A DNA stretch of 64,000 nt. Source: Sphingomonas sp. R647. GTDB taxonomy: Bacteria > Pseudomonadota > Alphaproteobacteria > Sphingomonadales > Sphingomonadaceae. The notes under the pieces are model-generated. The model was not told where the DNA came from. It saw only the letters and a program-made list of their open reading frames with translations, and searched no databases. The translations under genes and the position numbers were made by a program. The number at the start of each line of letters is the position of its first letter. Positions within the stretch are counted from its first letter, which is position 1. Below, piece by piece: positions 51,412 to 60,353 of the stretch. The stretch lies in NCBI RefSeq assembly GCF_020177055.1, contig NZ_JAIQXT010000004.1, positions 434,001-498,000 on the forward strand, given 5' to 3'.

Positions 51412-53007
51412 CTAACGCACCCCGTCCAGCCCCGGCCCTGCTTCGACACTGGGCAGATAGCGCGGTGCCACCCGCGCCTTCGCCTGCTGCTCGAACGCAT
51501 ATCCCGCCTTCAAAACCTCGGCATCGCGCCAGGCGGTAGAGAAGAAGCTCAACCCCACCGGCAATCCATCGACCATCCCCATCGGCACCGTCAGATGCGG
51601 GTATCCGGCAACCGCGGGCAGGCCGCTCGCCGATGGGCCGTCCGATTGATCGCCATGGACCGGATCGGACAACCACGCTGCGCCCGCGGTCGGTGCGACC
51701 AGCAGCGCGACATCGGCTTTGGCCAGCATCGCGTCGATCCCCTCCTTGCCCGCCAGCCGCAGCGATGTTTCGCGCGCGGTGCGATAGGCGGGATCGTCCA
51801 GCCCCTTGGTCTTCGCCGCGTCCAGGAAAATCTCCTGCGCAAAGAACGGCATTTCGCTCGAAGCATTGGCGCTGTTGAACGCGATCACCGCGTCCAGCGT
51901 GCGCGCGGTCACCGCATTGGGCGTGGTTGCGAGATAGGCGTCGAGATCGGCCTTGAGCTCGGTCAGCAGCACCGCGAACTCCGCCGCGCCCAGTCCGGGC
52001 GTTGCCGGCCGCTCGACCGGCACCAGCACCGCGCCCGCCGCCTTCAGCTTCTCCAGCGCGACATCGAACACGCTGGCCAGATCGGGGGACAGGTTCTGCG
52101 GTCGCACCACCCCGACGCGCACCCCGCGCAGGCCATTGGCATCGAGCCCAGCCGCATAATCGACCCGCTTTGCATCCGCCTGTGCCGTCGCCGCATCGGC
52201 CGCATCGCTCCCCGCCATCGCGGTCAGCATCAACGCGGCGTCGCGCACGCTGCGCGTCATCGGCCCGGCGGTGTCCTGACTATGGCTGATCGGCACAACA
52301 TGCGTACGGCTGACCAGCCCAACGGTTGGCTTCATCCCCACCAGCCCGTTGATCGAAGACGGGCATACGATCGACCCGTCGGTCTCGGTCCCCACGCTCG
52401 CCGCGGCAAGGCTGGCCGCCGCCGCCGCGCCCGACCCGCTCGACGATCCGCACGCGGTGCGGTTGAGCGCATAGGGGTTGCGCACCAGCCCGCCGACCGC
52501 GCTCCACCCGCTCATCGACCGGGTCGAGCGGATGTTGGCCCATTCGGACAGGTTGGTCTTGCCCAGGATAATCGCCCCCGCCGCGCGCAGCTTCGCCACC
52601 AGCGGCGCATCGCGGCCCGTCATATTGTCTTTCAGCGCCAGACTGCCCGCCGTGGTCGCCATCCCGACGGTGTCGATATTGTCCTTCACCAGCACCGGAA
52701 TGCCATGCAGCGGCCCGCGCAACTTGCCCGCCCGCCGCTCGGCGTCCAGCATCCGCGCCTGTGCGATCGCCTCCGGGTTGGTCGCGATCACCGACCGCAG
52801 CATCGGCCCCTTGCGGTCGATCGCCTCGATCCGCGCCAGATAGGCGCGCACCAGCGCTTCGCTGCTCGTCCGCCCCGCTGTCAGATCGGCGGCGAGGTCG
52901 TCGATCGACCGCTCGACAATCTGCGTCTCGGCCGACACCGCGACCGGCGCGGGCGGTGCGGCAGCGGCGGGTGAGGCAAGGGCAAGCGACAGGAACAGCA
53001 GCGACAT
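51412..53007 (-). CDS. Amidase (amidase-signature family), secreted
   Basis: A 531-residue amidase with a signal peptide (MSLLFLSLALASPAAAAP). The Ser-cisSer-Lys triad is visible: Lys in PVLVKDNID (near 105), cis-Ser in the GSSSGSGAA glycine-rich loop (near 185), and the nucleophile Ser in TETDGSIVCPS (near 205). Hydrolyses an amide or peptide-like bond in the periplasm. The start at 53007 has GGAG before it; an upstream in-frame ATG at 53019 gives METAMSLL. Adjacent on the same strand to a small secreted protein. Confidence 0.95.
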   Translation of the reverse strand: MSLLFLSLALASPAAAAPPAPVAVSAETQIVERSIDDLAADLTAGRTSSEALVRAYLARIEAIDRKGPMLRSVIATNPEAIAQARMLDAERRAGKLRGPLHGIPVLVKDNIDTVGMATTAGSLALKDNMTGRDAPLVAKLRAAGAIILGKTNLSEWANIRSTRSMSGWSAVGGLVRNPYALNRTACGSSSGSGAAAAASLAAASVGTETDGSIVCPSSINGLVGMKPTVGLVSRTHVVPISHSQDTAGPMTRSVRDAALMLTAMAGSDAADAATAQADAKRVDYAAGLDANGLRGVRVGVVRPQNLSPDLASVFDVALEKLKAAGAVLVPVERPATPGLGAAEFAVLLTELKADLDAYLATTPNAVTARTLDAVIAFNSANASSEMPFFAQEIFLDAAKTKGLDDPAYRTARETSLRLAGKEGIDAMLAKADVALLVAPTAGAAWLSDPVHGDQSDGPSASGLPAVAGYPHLTVPMGMVDGLPVGLSFFSTAWRDAEVLKAGYAFEQQAKARVAPRYLPSVEAGPGLDGVR

Positions 53008-53077
53008 CGCAGTCTCCAAAAAGCGTCTTTGGAGTAAGGCTAGCCGCGTGTCGCACGCCCCTCAAGCGATCTCGGGA

Positions 53078-53413
53078 TCACGGCTTGCGCCGCGCGCTCG
53101 CAATGCTCCGCAACGCCTCGATCCGCGCCTGCAATCCCGCGCGCTCGGACTCACTCAGCCCGTCGCGGGCATAGCGGTCCTCCAGCGCCGCAATCCGGCG
53201 GCTCTCGCGGCGCAACTCCCGCGCCTCCTTGCGCGACAATTTGCCGGCATCGCGCGCATCGCGGATCGACCGGTCCACCTGATGCAGGTCGCGCGCCACC
53301 CCGGGCAGCGCCGGGCGCGGCGCGGGCCAGCCGGCATTGCTCCCCGCCGGATCGCGGATCTGCGCGGTGGCGGGGGCGGCAAGCATAGTGGCGACGATCA
53401 GCAGATGGCGCAT
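53078..53413 (-). CDS. Small secreted helical protein
   Basis: A 111-residue protein with a signal peptide (MRHLLIVATMLAAPATAQ) and a charged helical mature part (ARDAGKLSRKEARELRRESR then LQARIEALRS). There is no known domain I can name; similar sphingomonad proteins are often annotated as hypothetical. It precedes the amidase on the same strand with 70 bases between them, so it may be cotranscribed. Confidence 0.75.
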   Translation of the reverse strand: MRHLLIVATMLAAPATAQIRDPAGSNAGWPAPRPALPGVARDLHQVDRSIRDARDAGKLSRKEARELRRESRRIAALEDRYARDGLSESERAGLQARIEALRSIASARRKP

Positions 53414-53536
53414 GGGATTCCCCTTCAGTCAGAAGGATTGCATCGCGATGCTTTCGGATTGCTGACCGAGGAAAGTCGTTTGACATCAACGATATGGCAT
53501 GGCTCTAAGACGCCGTGCGTGGCTCGGGGGAGCCGA

Positions 53537-54502
53537 ATGAGATGGGGCAATCGCATGTCGCTTCGTGTGTCGAGTGTCGTCGGAGCTGCTCTGGTCTGCG
53601 CGTTGCTAATGCTGCCACGTCCGGCGATGGCGGGCCCATTCGATGCGTTGCCGACCGAGGTGCGCACGACGGCAGAGCCGCTAGACCTGCTCGTTATGGT
53701 GCCGCAAACTGGCCTTCGCGTGCAATATTCGCCGACACTGAGCTTGGCACCCGTCGCCAGCTTTGGCGGTCCGGTCGGCATGTTGTTCTCGGGGATTCTC
53801 GAACGGCGCGAACGCGATGGCCTGCGAAAGAAAGGGCGCGCATTCGACCCCTCGCTTGCTGACTTCGACGCCCACGCACTTGCCTTGACGGCAACGCGTG
53901 CAGCCTTCGCGGAGACGGTGTGGCTCCGGGCTGCGGACGCGCGGGTGGCTACAAATGGTGAGGCGATGGCTCGCGACTTGCCCGCTGCTCGGGCGACTTT
54001 GACCTTCGAATATGCAGTGAACCCATCGAACACCCGCGTTTTCGTTGCCTGCGCGCTCAAGGTTCGCGGGGGTGATCCAGTGTCGGGGTGGCAGGACTCA
54101 AACCTGCGGTATGAGAACCAATCCGAGGCTTCGATCGAATGGGAGGGCGCCCCTTCAAAGCAAGCCCGTTTCACCATGTTGACTGCCAACAACGGTGAGC
54201 GGCTCAAACGCTATCTCGAAGAGGCGTTTTACAGCTGCGCGCGCCTCACAAAGCGGCGGGCGGAACTGTCCGCCGAAGAGATTGCCGAGATACGCGCCCG
54301 TCCGGAAACGACGATCGTCCTGAAGGAAGGGTGGCTGCAGATCGGCGGATGGCTAGTTGATGGCCCTGACGGAACGGTCCGTGGGAAGTTCGGACCGCTC
54401 GGGGTTCGTAAGACTTTCACCGCACCGGGCACGCCGGGGGTGCTGTTGCTTGGATACACTGGGTTCTTTCACAACCGGGTGGATCCCTCGCCGAACCGTT
54501 AA
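53537..54502 (+). CDS. Secreted protein of unknown family
   Basis: A 321-residue protein with an N-terminal signal segment (MSLRVSSVVGAALVCALL, from the in-frame ATG at 53555). The mature part is mixed alpha/beta with several Trp/Tyr-rich stretches (GWQDSNLRYENQSEASIEW, then VLLLGYTGFFHNRVDPS near the end). I recognise no domain. The start at 53537 follows GGGGGAG; 53555 is the alternative. GC is lower than the neighbours, which hints at a more recent gain. Confidence 0.75.
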   Translation: MRWGNRMSLRVSSVVGAALVCALLMLPRPAMAGPFDALPTEVRTTAEPLDLLVMVPQTGLRVQYSPTLSLAPVASFGGPVGMLFSGILERRERDGLRKKGRAFDPSLADFDAHALALTATRAAFAETVWLRAADARVATNGEAMARDLPAARATLTFEYAVNPSNTRVFVACALKVRGGDPVSGWQDSNLRYENQSEASIEWEGAPSKQARFTMLTANNGERLKRYLEEAFYSCARLTKRRAELSAEEIAEIRARPETTIVLKEGWLQIGGWLVDGPDGTVRGKFGPLGVRKTFTAPGTPGVLLLGYTGFFHNRVDPSPNR

Positions 54503-54765
54503 TACCGATGGACGATTCGCACGAGGCTGGCTCCGCCGCGCCGGGTCTTCCACTGGCCTTGATCGACCATCGCGATTCCGATGCGGCTTCTCCGATGACT
54601 GTTGAGACCCGCGTGAGGCCCTAGTCCAGCGTAACGACCCGCGCCCGACTGTCCCCAAATCGTCACGAAACTCTCCCCGCTTCGTCATCGAAATCGCGTC
54701 GCCGTGCAACAGATCGGGAGCAGGGGGCGTGCACCATAAACTACGTCCACCAGGGGAAATCGATC

Positions 54766-57072
54766 ATGGCATCGCGCCTTTCCGGCGTCGCATTCGCGGC
54801 GCTGCTCACCACCGTGTCCGGCACCGCGCTCGCGCAGGAAGCGCCCGCATCGCGCGCGGCGGTTGAGGACGAAAATGGCGACATCATCGTCACTGCTCAG
54901 AAAACCGAACAGCGCGCGGTGGACGTGCCGATCACGATCAGCGCGAACAGCGGCGAGCGGATGCGGGAGCTCGGCGTGCAGGACCTGGACGAGCTGTCCA
55001 ACTATGTCCCCGGCCTCAACGTGCAGGAGCAGAGCGCGAACAACCCCGGCATCGTGATCCGCGGCATCACGTCGGACTCGGGCTCGGCGCAGCAGGGGCC
55101 GCGCGTCTCGCTCTACTATAACGGCGTCGATATCTCGCGTTCGCGCGGTTCGTACCAGGCGATCTACGATCTCGAGCGCGTCGAAGTGATCAAGGGGCCG
55201 CAGGCGACGCTGTTCGGCACCGCCTCGACGATCGGCGCGATCAGCATCATCTCGGCGCGTCCCGAAGCGGGCTTCTCCGGCCAGCTGACCGCCAGCTACG
55301 GCAATTTCGACGCCTGGCGCGTCGCCGGCTTCGTCAACGCCGGCAACGACGTGTTCGGTGGCCGCATCGCGTTCGAAGTGAAGAAGCGCGACGGCTATGT
55401 CGAGAACCTCGCCGCCAATCAGGACGATCTCTACGCACAGGACCAGCTCGGCGTGCGCGGTTCGCTGCGCTGGAGCCCGAGCGACGCGTTCCGCGCCGAC
55501 CTGATCCTCACCTATGACCAGCAGCGCAACAGCGGCACCCCGTTCATCTCGCGCGCGCTGCCGACCACGGCGGGTCCGGGCAACCCGTTCGGCGCGGCGC
55601 ATCTCGGCGGCTCGCCCGTCTCGGCGCAGGTGCTGGGGATGGAAAAGCTCGGCCTTAATCGCGAGGTCTACGACGCCAACCTCACGGTCAGCTGGGACAT
55701 CACCGATCGCTGGTCGCTGACCCTGGTCAACGGCTATCGCGAGTTCGACAGCCTCGAAGTGTTCGACGCCGACGGCTCGGCCGCCTGGTATCTGGAGTTC
55801 GCCGAATTCGCCAAGGGCTGGCAGGCCAGCCAGGAAAGCCGCTTTGCCTATACCGGCGCCAAGTTCCGTGGCTCGTTCGGCTTCAACGTGTTCGTTGAGG
55901 ACAGCTTCCAGAACGTCCCCTTCTCGTCCGAAGAAGGCACGTTCCTGCAGTGCGCGGCGAACTTCATTCCGGGCCTGGGCTGCATCAATTCGGCGGGCGT
56001 GGTGACGGCGGCACTGGCGACGTCGCGCGCCACCGGCGGCCTCGCCACCGCGATCCCCTACAGCTCGGTGTTCGAGAATCAGGGGCGCAACGACAGCTAC
56101 TCGGTGTTCGCCGACGGCACCTGGATCCCGTTCGACCAGCTTGAGCTGACCGCGGGCGTGCGCTGGCTCACCGAAAACCGCCGCTCGGGCTATTTCGCGC
56201 GTGTGCCGCGCTCGGTGCTCAGCGGCGGCGCGTCGCTGATCCCGGGTCAGGTCGATACCGCGGGCCGCACGCTCCACGCCGAAGACAGCTTCGACGCCGT
56301 GCTGCCGCGCTTCAACGTCCTGTTCCGCGCGACCGACGACATCAACGTCTTCGCCACCGTGTCGAAGGGGCGCCGCTCGCCGGTCGTCCAGCTCTCGGCG
56401 CGTTCCACCCCCGCCGGCCCGGTCGAAAACCTCAACCTCGTCGCTGAGGAAAAGGTGTGGAACTATGAAGCTGGGCTCAAGGGCCGCGTCGGTCCCGTCT
56501 CGGGCACGCTCGGCGTCTATTACCAGAAATATGACGGCTTCCAGGTCAGCGTGATCCAGCCCGACGGCACCACCCGCACGCAGAGCGCGGGCAAGGCCAG
56601 CAACTTCGGTGTCGAAGCCGAAGTCAGCGTCCGCGCGACGCCGTGGCTGACCGTCTTCGCCAACGGCGCGTATATCGATGCGAAGATCGAGAAAGGCAAT
56701 TCGGTCGCCCCCGCCTTCTCCGGCGCACGCTTCCGCCTTCAGCCCGAAGTGCAGGCGGCGGGCGGCTTCACGCTCAACACCGAAATCGGCGGCGTCCGCG
56801 TCTTCGCGACCCCGACCGTCACCTATCGTTCGCAGATCTTCTTTGAGATCCCGAACAATCCCGCGATCAGCCAGCCGGGCATCACCCTGTTCAACGCGCG
56901 CGCAGGCGTGTCGATCGCTGAGGGTCGCTACGAACTGGCCGTGTTCGGCCGTAACCTGTCGAACGAGGATTATCTGCTCGACGCGGGCAACACCGGCGGT
57001 GGCTTCGGCATCCCGACCTTCATCCCAGCCGAGCCGCGCTTCTACGGCATTGAACTGACCGGCCGATTCTAA
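54766..57072 (+). CDS. TonB-dependent outer-membrane receptor
   Basis: A 768-residue receptor. A signal peptide (about residues 1-24, ALAQ) is followed by a TonB-box-like DIIVTAQKTEQRAVDVPITI stretch near 40-60, a plug (RVEVIKGPQATLFGTASTIG) and a beta-barrel ending in an aromatic strand (GRF at the C-terminus). The upstream 263 bases hold no clear promoter match or Fur-type site that I can see. The ligand is unknown; this receptor is not part of the 32.5-41 kb block. Confidence 0.94.
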   Translation: MASRLSGVAFAALLTTVSGTALAQEAPASRAAVEDENGDIIVTAQKTEQRAVDVPITISANSGERMRELGVQDLDELSNYVPGLNVQEQSANNPGIVIRGITSDSGSAQQGPRVSLYYNGVDISRSRGSYQAIYDLERVEVIKGPQATLFGTASTIGAISIISARPEAGFSGQLTASYGNFDAWRVAGFVNAGNDVFGGRIAFEVKKRDGYVENLAANQDDLYAQDQLGVRGSLRWSPSDAFRADLILTYDQQRNSGTPFISRALPTTAGPGNPFGAAHLGGSPVSAQVLGMEKLGLNREVYDANLTVSWDITDRWSLTLVNGYREFDSLEVFDADGSAAWYLEFAEFAKGWQASQESRFAYTGAKFRGSFGFNVFVEDSFQNVPFSSEEGTFLQCAANFIPGLGCINSAGVVTAALATSRATGGLATAIPYSSVFENQGRNDSYSVFADGTWIPFDQLELTAGVRWLTENRRSGYFARVPRSVLSGGASLIPGQVDTAGRTLHAEDSFDAVLPRFNVLFRATDDINVFATVSKGRRSPVVQLSARSTPAGPVENLNLVAEEKVWNYEAGLKGRVGPVSGTLGVYYQKYDGFQVSVIQPDGTTRTQSAGKASNFGVEAEVSVRATPWLTVFANGAYIDAKIEKGNSVAPAFSGARFRLQPEVQAAGGFTLNTEIGGVRVFATPTVTYRSQIFFEIPNNPAISQPGITLFNARAGVSIAEGRYELAVFGRNLSNEDYLLDAGNTGGGFGIPTFIPAEPRFYGIELTGRF

Positions 57073-57081
57073 CGCCTTCCC

Positions 57082-57106
57082 CTCGCCCCTCCGCAGGAGG
57101 GGTGAG
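57082..57106 (+). terminator. Intrinsic-type hairpin after the TonB receptor
   Basis: Core stem CCCCTCC-GCA-GGAGGGG (57086-57102), extended by a CTC/GAG pair on the outside. It lies 14 bases after the stop and is followed by AGGGCAAG, with no T-run, so termination may need another factor. Confidence 0.5.
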
Positions 57107-57587
57107 GGCAAGAAGGGTCGGATTCGCATTGGACACAGCATCCCCGTCCGGCTTGCCGGGCGGGGATCGCTACATCTGGTGGCGTCGCGGAGTCAGAAAG
57201 CTGTGGATGACTTGCCCCGCGAAAAAAATCCTGCGTTCGCACGTCGTTCTCTTGCATTCTGAAAAGGCGAGGAAGGTCCGCGCGTCGCGCCCCTCATGCC
57301 ACCCGTCGCGTGCCATGAACCGAGTCATATCAGCGACGAACCGAGTCCCTTAACTGTCATTTACGGTATTGCCTCCCGCGCCGGATTGGCACAATCTCTT
57401 GTGGTCACTAAGGGGGACAAACCCAAGCACTGGTGGAACACCGCTCGCGATCCTATATCGCGGGGTGTGCTGCTGTTGCCTGGGCGGGACGGATGGACAT
57501 GTTTTGTTCTCTTCGTTCCGGATGCTAAGATGCTAGGATCGGTAACGCCCCCGAGTCGTGACAATTGGACGTGGCAGGGGACGACCG
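57107..57587. other. 481-bp nrdA upstream region
   Basis: No convincing gene. A short frame at 57296 has no domain. The region holds a palindrome (CACAATCTCTTGTG at 57390-57403) and an AT-rich stretch, and is of the length expected for a regulated ribonucleotide reductase promoter. No riboswitch-like fold was recognised. Confidence 0.4.
57389..57404 (+). promoter_or_regulatory. NrdR-box-like palindrome upstream of nrdA
   Basis: The 16-base site GCACAATCTCTTGTGG matches the NrdR consensus (acaCwAtATaTwGtgt) at 12 positions, with palindromic CACAA/TTGTG ends. A weaker candidate lies 32 bases downstream (57421-57436). NrdR represses ribonucleotide reductase genes, which fits the position; the second box is poor, so this stays tentative. 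Confidence 0.4.
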
Positions 57588-59534
57588 ATGGACTTCAGAG
57601 AAAGCCAGGAAACGAGCGTGAGTGAAACCGTGACTGATACCACCGAAATGCTCGTCGAGCCCAAAACCCCGGCTGCCGCCGCCGCGCCTGAAAAGGCTGT
57701 GAAGGCGAAGAAGAAGCTCGATTCGAAGACCATCGCTCCGCGCATCTACCCGGTCGAGGTCGATCATTCGCGCGACGCGCTGCTGACCGAATTCGGCAAG
57801 GACACGCTGCGCGACCGCTACCTGCTGCCCGGCGAGAATTTCCAGGACCTGTTCGTCCGCGTCGCGTCGGCCTATGCCGACGACGCCGCGCACGCCCAGC
57901 GCATCTACGACTATATCTCGCGCCTGTGGTTCATGCCCGCCACCCCCGTGCTGTCCAACGGCGGCACCGGGCGCGGTCTGCCGATCAGCTGCTTCCTCAA
58001 TTCCGTGCCCGACAGCCTCAACGGCATCGTCGACACCTGGAACGAGAATGTCTGGCTCGCCTCGCGCGGCGGCGGCATCGGCACCTATTGGGGCAATGTC
58101 CGTGGCATCGGGGAGCCGGTCGGCCTCAACGGCAAGACCTCGGGCATCATCCCGTTCGTCCGCGTGATGGATTCGCTGACCCTCGCGATCAGCCAGGGCA
58201 GCCTGCGTCGCGGTTCGGCCGCCTGCTATCTCGACATCAGCCACCCGGAGATCGAGGAGTTCCTCGAAATCCGCAAGCCCAGCGGCGACTTCAACCGCAA
58301 GGCGCTGAACCTCCACCACGGCGTCCTCATTCCCGACGCCTTCATGGAAGCAGTGCGCAGCGGCGCCGACTGGGATCTCAAATCGCCCAAGGACGGCAGC
58401 GTCCGCGCCACCGTCAACGCCCGCGCGCTGTTCCAGAAGCTGGTCGAAACCCGCCTCGCGACCGGTGAGCCGTACATCGTGTTCGCCGATCACGTGAACA
58501 ACAACATGCCCAAGCATCACCGCGATCTGGGCCTCAAGGTCTCGACCTCGAACCTGTGCAGCGAGATCACCCTGCCGACCGGCAAGGATCACCTCGGTAA
58601 CGAGCGCACTGCGGTCTGCTGCCTCTCCTCGCTCAACCTTGAAACCTGGGACGCGTGGAAGAACGAAAAGGGCTTTATCGAGGACGTCATGCGCTTCCTC
58701 GACAACGTCCTTCAGGACTATATCGACCGCGCCGAGCCCGGCATGGAAAAGGCCGCCTATTCCGCCGCCCGCGAACGCAGCGTCGGCCTTGGCGTGATGG
58801 GCTTCCACAGCTTCCTTCAGGCACGCGGCCTGCCCTTTGAGGGCGCGATGGCCAAGACCTGGAACAGCAAGATCTTCAAGCACATCAAGGGCCAGGTCGA
58901 CGAAGCTTCGATGCAGCTCGCGGTCGAGCGTGGCCCGTGCCCCGACGCCGCTGACATGGGCGTGATGGAGCGTTTCAGCTGCAAGATGGCGATCGCGCCG
59001 ACCGCGTCGATCAGCATCATCTGCGGCGGCACCAGCGCCTGCATCGAACCGATCCCGGCCAACATCTACACCCACAAGACGCTGTCGGGCAGCTTCTCGG
59101 TCAAGAATCCGTATCTCGAAAAGATCCTGATCGAAAAGTCGAAAAACAGCGAAGCGGTGTGGAACTCGATCCTCGAGCGCGGCGGCAGCGTCCAGCATCT
59201 CGACTTCCTCAGCCAGGAAGAAAAGGATTGCTACAAGACCAGCTTCGAGATCGATCAGCGCTGGCTGCTCGAACTCGCCGGCGACCGCACGCCCTATATC
59301 GATCAGGCCCAGTCGCTGAACCTGTTCATCCCGGCCGACGTCGAAAAGTGGGACCTGCTGATGCTCCACTTCCGCGCATGGGAACTCGGCATCAAATCGC
59401 TCTACTATCTCCGCAGCAAATCGGTGCAGCGCGCCGGCTTTGCGGGCGGCGTGGAAGCCGACAACACGATCGACGCGCCGCAGTTCAACCTGGGCGAATC
59501 GACCGACTACGACGAATGTCTGGCGTGTCAGTGA
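57588..59534 (+). CDS. nrdA: Ribonucleoside-diphosphate reductase alpha subunit (class I)
   Basis: Reduces ribonucleotides to deoxyribonucleotides. Seen: PISCFLNSVPD with the conserved Cys, the radical/catalytic Cys region SNLCSEITLP (near residue 322), the Cys in AVCCLSSLNL, the Tyr pair in SLYYLRSKS that relays the radical, and a C-terminal ECLAC dithiol (last 6 residues). The chain is 648 residues; E. coli NrdA is about 760. The extra N-terminal ATP-cone of NrdA is not visible: the start runs through Ala/Lys-rich sequence straight into the ten-strand barrel. Start 57588 has AGGGGACG upstream. Its partner nrdB lies 1.7 kb downstream. Confidence 0.96.
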   Translation: MDFRESQETSVSETVTDTTEMLVEPKTPAAAAAPEKAVKAKKKLDSKTIAPRIYPVEVDHSRDALLTEFGKDTLRDRYLLPGENFQDLFVRVASAYADDAAHAQRIYDYISRLWFMPATPVLSNGGTGRGLPISCFLNSVPDSLNGIVDTWNENVWLASRGGGIGTYWGNVRGIGEPVGLNGKTSGIIPFVRVMDSLTLAISQGSLRRGSAACYLDISHPEIEEFLEIRKPSGDFNRKALNLHHGVLIPDAFMEAVRSGADWDLKSPKDGSVRATVNARALFQKLVETRLATGEPYIVFADHVNNNMPKHHRDLGLKVSTSNLCSEITLPTGKDHLGNERTAVCCLSSLNLETWDAWKNEKGFIEDVMRFLDNVLQDYIDRAEPGMEKAAYSAARERSVGLGVMGFHSFLQARGLPFEGAMAKTWNSKIFKHIKGQVDEASMQLAVERGPCPDAADMGVMERFSCKMAIAPTASISIICGGTSACIEPIPANIYTHKTLSGSFSVKNPYLEKILIEKSKNSEAVWNSILERGGSVQHLDFLSQEEKDCYKTSFEIDQRWLLELAGDRTPYIDQAQSLNLFIPADVEKWDLLMLHFRAWELGIKSLYYLRSKSVQRAGFAGGVEADNTIDAPQFNLGESTDYDECLACQ

Positions 59535-59540
59535 ACTGAA

Positions 59541-59595
59541 TCCCTCTCCCTTGGGAGAGGGAGGGAGCCGCGCAGCGGCGGAAGGGTGAGGGCAG
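59541..59595 (+). repeat. Left 55-bp repeat of the DUF559 cassette
   Basis: Reads TCCCTCTCCC then a GGGAGAGGGAGGGAG core, a GCCGCGCAGCGGC hairpin and AAGGGTGAGGGCAG. It contains two local stem-loops. It is almost identical, in reverse complement, to 59969-60024. It ends one base before the GTG of the DUF559 gene. Confidence 0.9.
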
Positions 59596-59596
59596 G

Positions 59597-59965
59597 GTGC
59601 GCCTCTACGCAAATCAGCCGATCGGGACCGTCCCCCGCGCCCACCAGCTCCGGCGCGAGGCGCCCGGTCCCGAACGCCGGCTGTTGCGCGCACTCCGCGA
59701 AGCCTTCCCGGTGCTTAAATGGCGGCATCAGGTGCCGATCTGCCAGTTCTACGCCGACATTCTCTGTTTCTCGGAAGCTCTAGTGATCGAAGTCGATGGC
59801 GATACCCATGCAGACAGCGCGTCTCGCGACGCCGCGCGAACCGCGGTGATTGCGAGCGAGGGGTTTCGTGTGATCCGTTTCACAAATGACGACGTTACGG
59901 GCAATCTCGAAGGTGTGTTGGCCCGCGTTGCAGCAGTGCTGGCACAAGAAAAGGGCAACGCGTGA
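59597..59965 (+). CDS. DUF559 endonuclease-fold protein (repeat-bracketed)
   Basis: A 122-residue PD-(D/E)xK-type protein of the DUF559 family, related to very short patch repair nucleases. The active-site region is seen as FYADILCFSEALVIEVDGD: Asp, then Glu-x-Asp, with HQVPIC before and RFTNDDV after it. The GTG start directly follows the left repeat and the stop directly precedes the right one, so the gene has no room for its own promoter outside the repeats. The codon use is similar to the host. Likely nicks or cuts DNA; the target is unknown. Confidence 0.88.
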   Translation: MRLYANQPIGTVPRAHQLRREAPGPERRLLRALREAFPVLKWRHQVPICQFYADILCFSEALVIEVDGDTHADSASRDAARTAVIASEGFRVIRFTNDDVTGNLEGVLARVAAVLAQEKGNA

Positions 59966-59968
59966 ACG

Positions 59969-60024
59969 CTGCCCTCACCCTTCCGCCGCTGTGCGGCTCC
60001 CTCCCTCTCCCAACGGGAGAGGGA
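59969..60024 (-). repeat. Right 56-bp repeat of the DUF559 cassette
   Basis: The reverse complement differs from the left repeat by one inserted base and one substitution over 55-56 bases. It begins three bases after the DUF559 stop. The pair forms a 484-bp unit with the gene as its whole interior. It lies 9 bases before the DUF2171 gene's end at 60034. Confidence 0.9.
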
Positions 60025-60033
60025 AGCGCTGCC

Positions 60034-60285
60034 TCAGACGTCGCTCTCTTCTTCCTGGAAGGCGAGCGCGTTGGCGGCGGTGGCGGACAGCCGCACCTTG
60101 TCGCCCTCGACCTCGGCCACCAGGCCGAGCGGGAGGAAGTGGTGATGCCCCTCATGGCTGCCCATGCCGCTGTCCTTGCGGGTCAGCTTGATGCGGTGAT
60201 GTTCGACCTTGTCGACGGTGCCGACATGGACGCCATCGGCGCCGATGACTTCCATATGCTCGCGGACGTTGCTGGCATGTCCCAT
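60034..60285 (-). CDS. DUF2171 family protein
   Basis: An 83-residue small protein: MGHASNVREHMEVIGADG, then VDKVEHHRIKLTRKDSG, GHHHFLPLGLVAEVEG. The beta-barrel-like fold and the order match DUF2171 (PRC-barrel-like), often found with stress genes in alphaproteobacteria. Start 60285 has AAAGGAACG upstream; an in-frame ATG 11 codons earlier would lengthen it. Function unknown. Confidence 0.85.
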   Translation of the reverse strand: MGHASNVREHMEVIGADGVHVGTVDKVEHHRIKLTRKDSGMGSHEGHHHFLPLGLVAEVEGDKVRLSATAANALAFQEEESDV

Positions 60286-60353
60286 AATCGCGTTCCTTTG
60301 GTTGACGTAACCGCCCAACGCCTAGCGCCGCCAGTGGATGCAGGAGATGCGCA

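Noticed and set aside
54503..54765. Fur box upstream of the second TonB receptor
   Set aside because: No clear inverted GATAAT-type repeat; the ligand is unknown.
54685..57141. 818-codon minus-strand frame opposite the second TonB receptor
   Set aside because: The receptor has a signal peptide, plug and barrel; the opposite frame is low-complexity.
57107..57587. Cobalamin riboswitch upstream of nrdA
   Set aside because: No B12-box-like motif or fold recognised, and the enzyme is class I, which is not B12-dependent.
57525..59693. 722-codon minus-strand frame opposite nrdA
   Set aside because: nrdA motifs are complete; the opposite frame has none.
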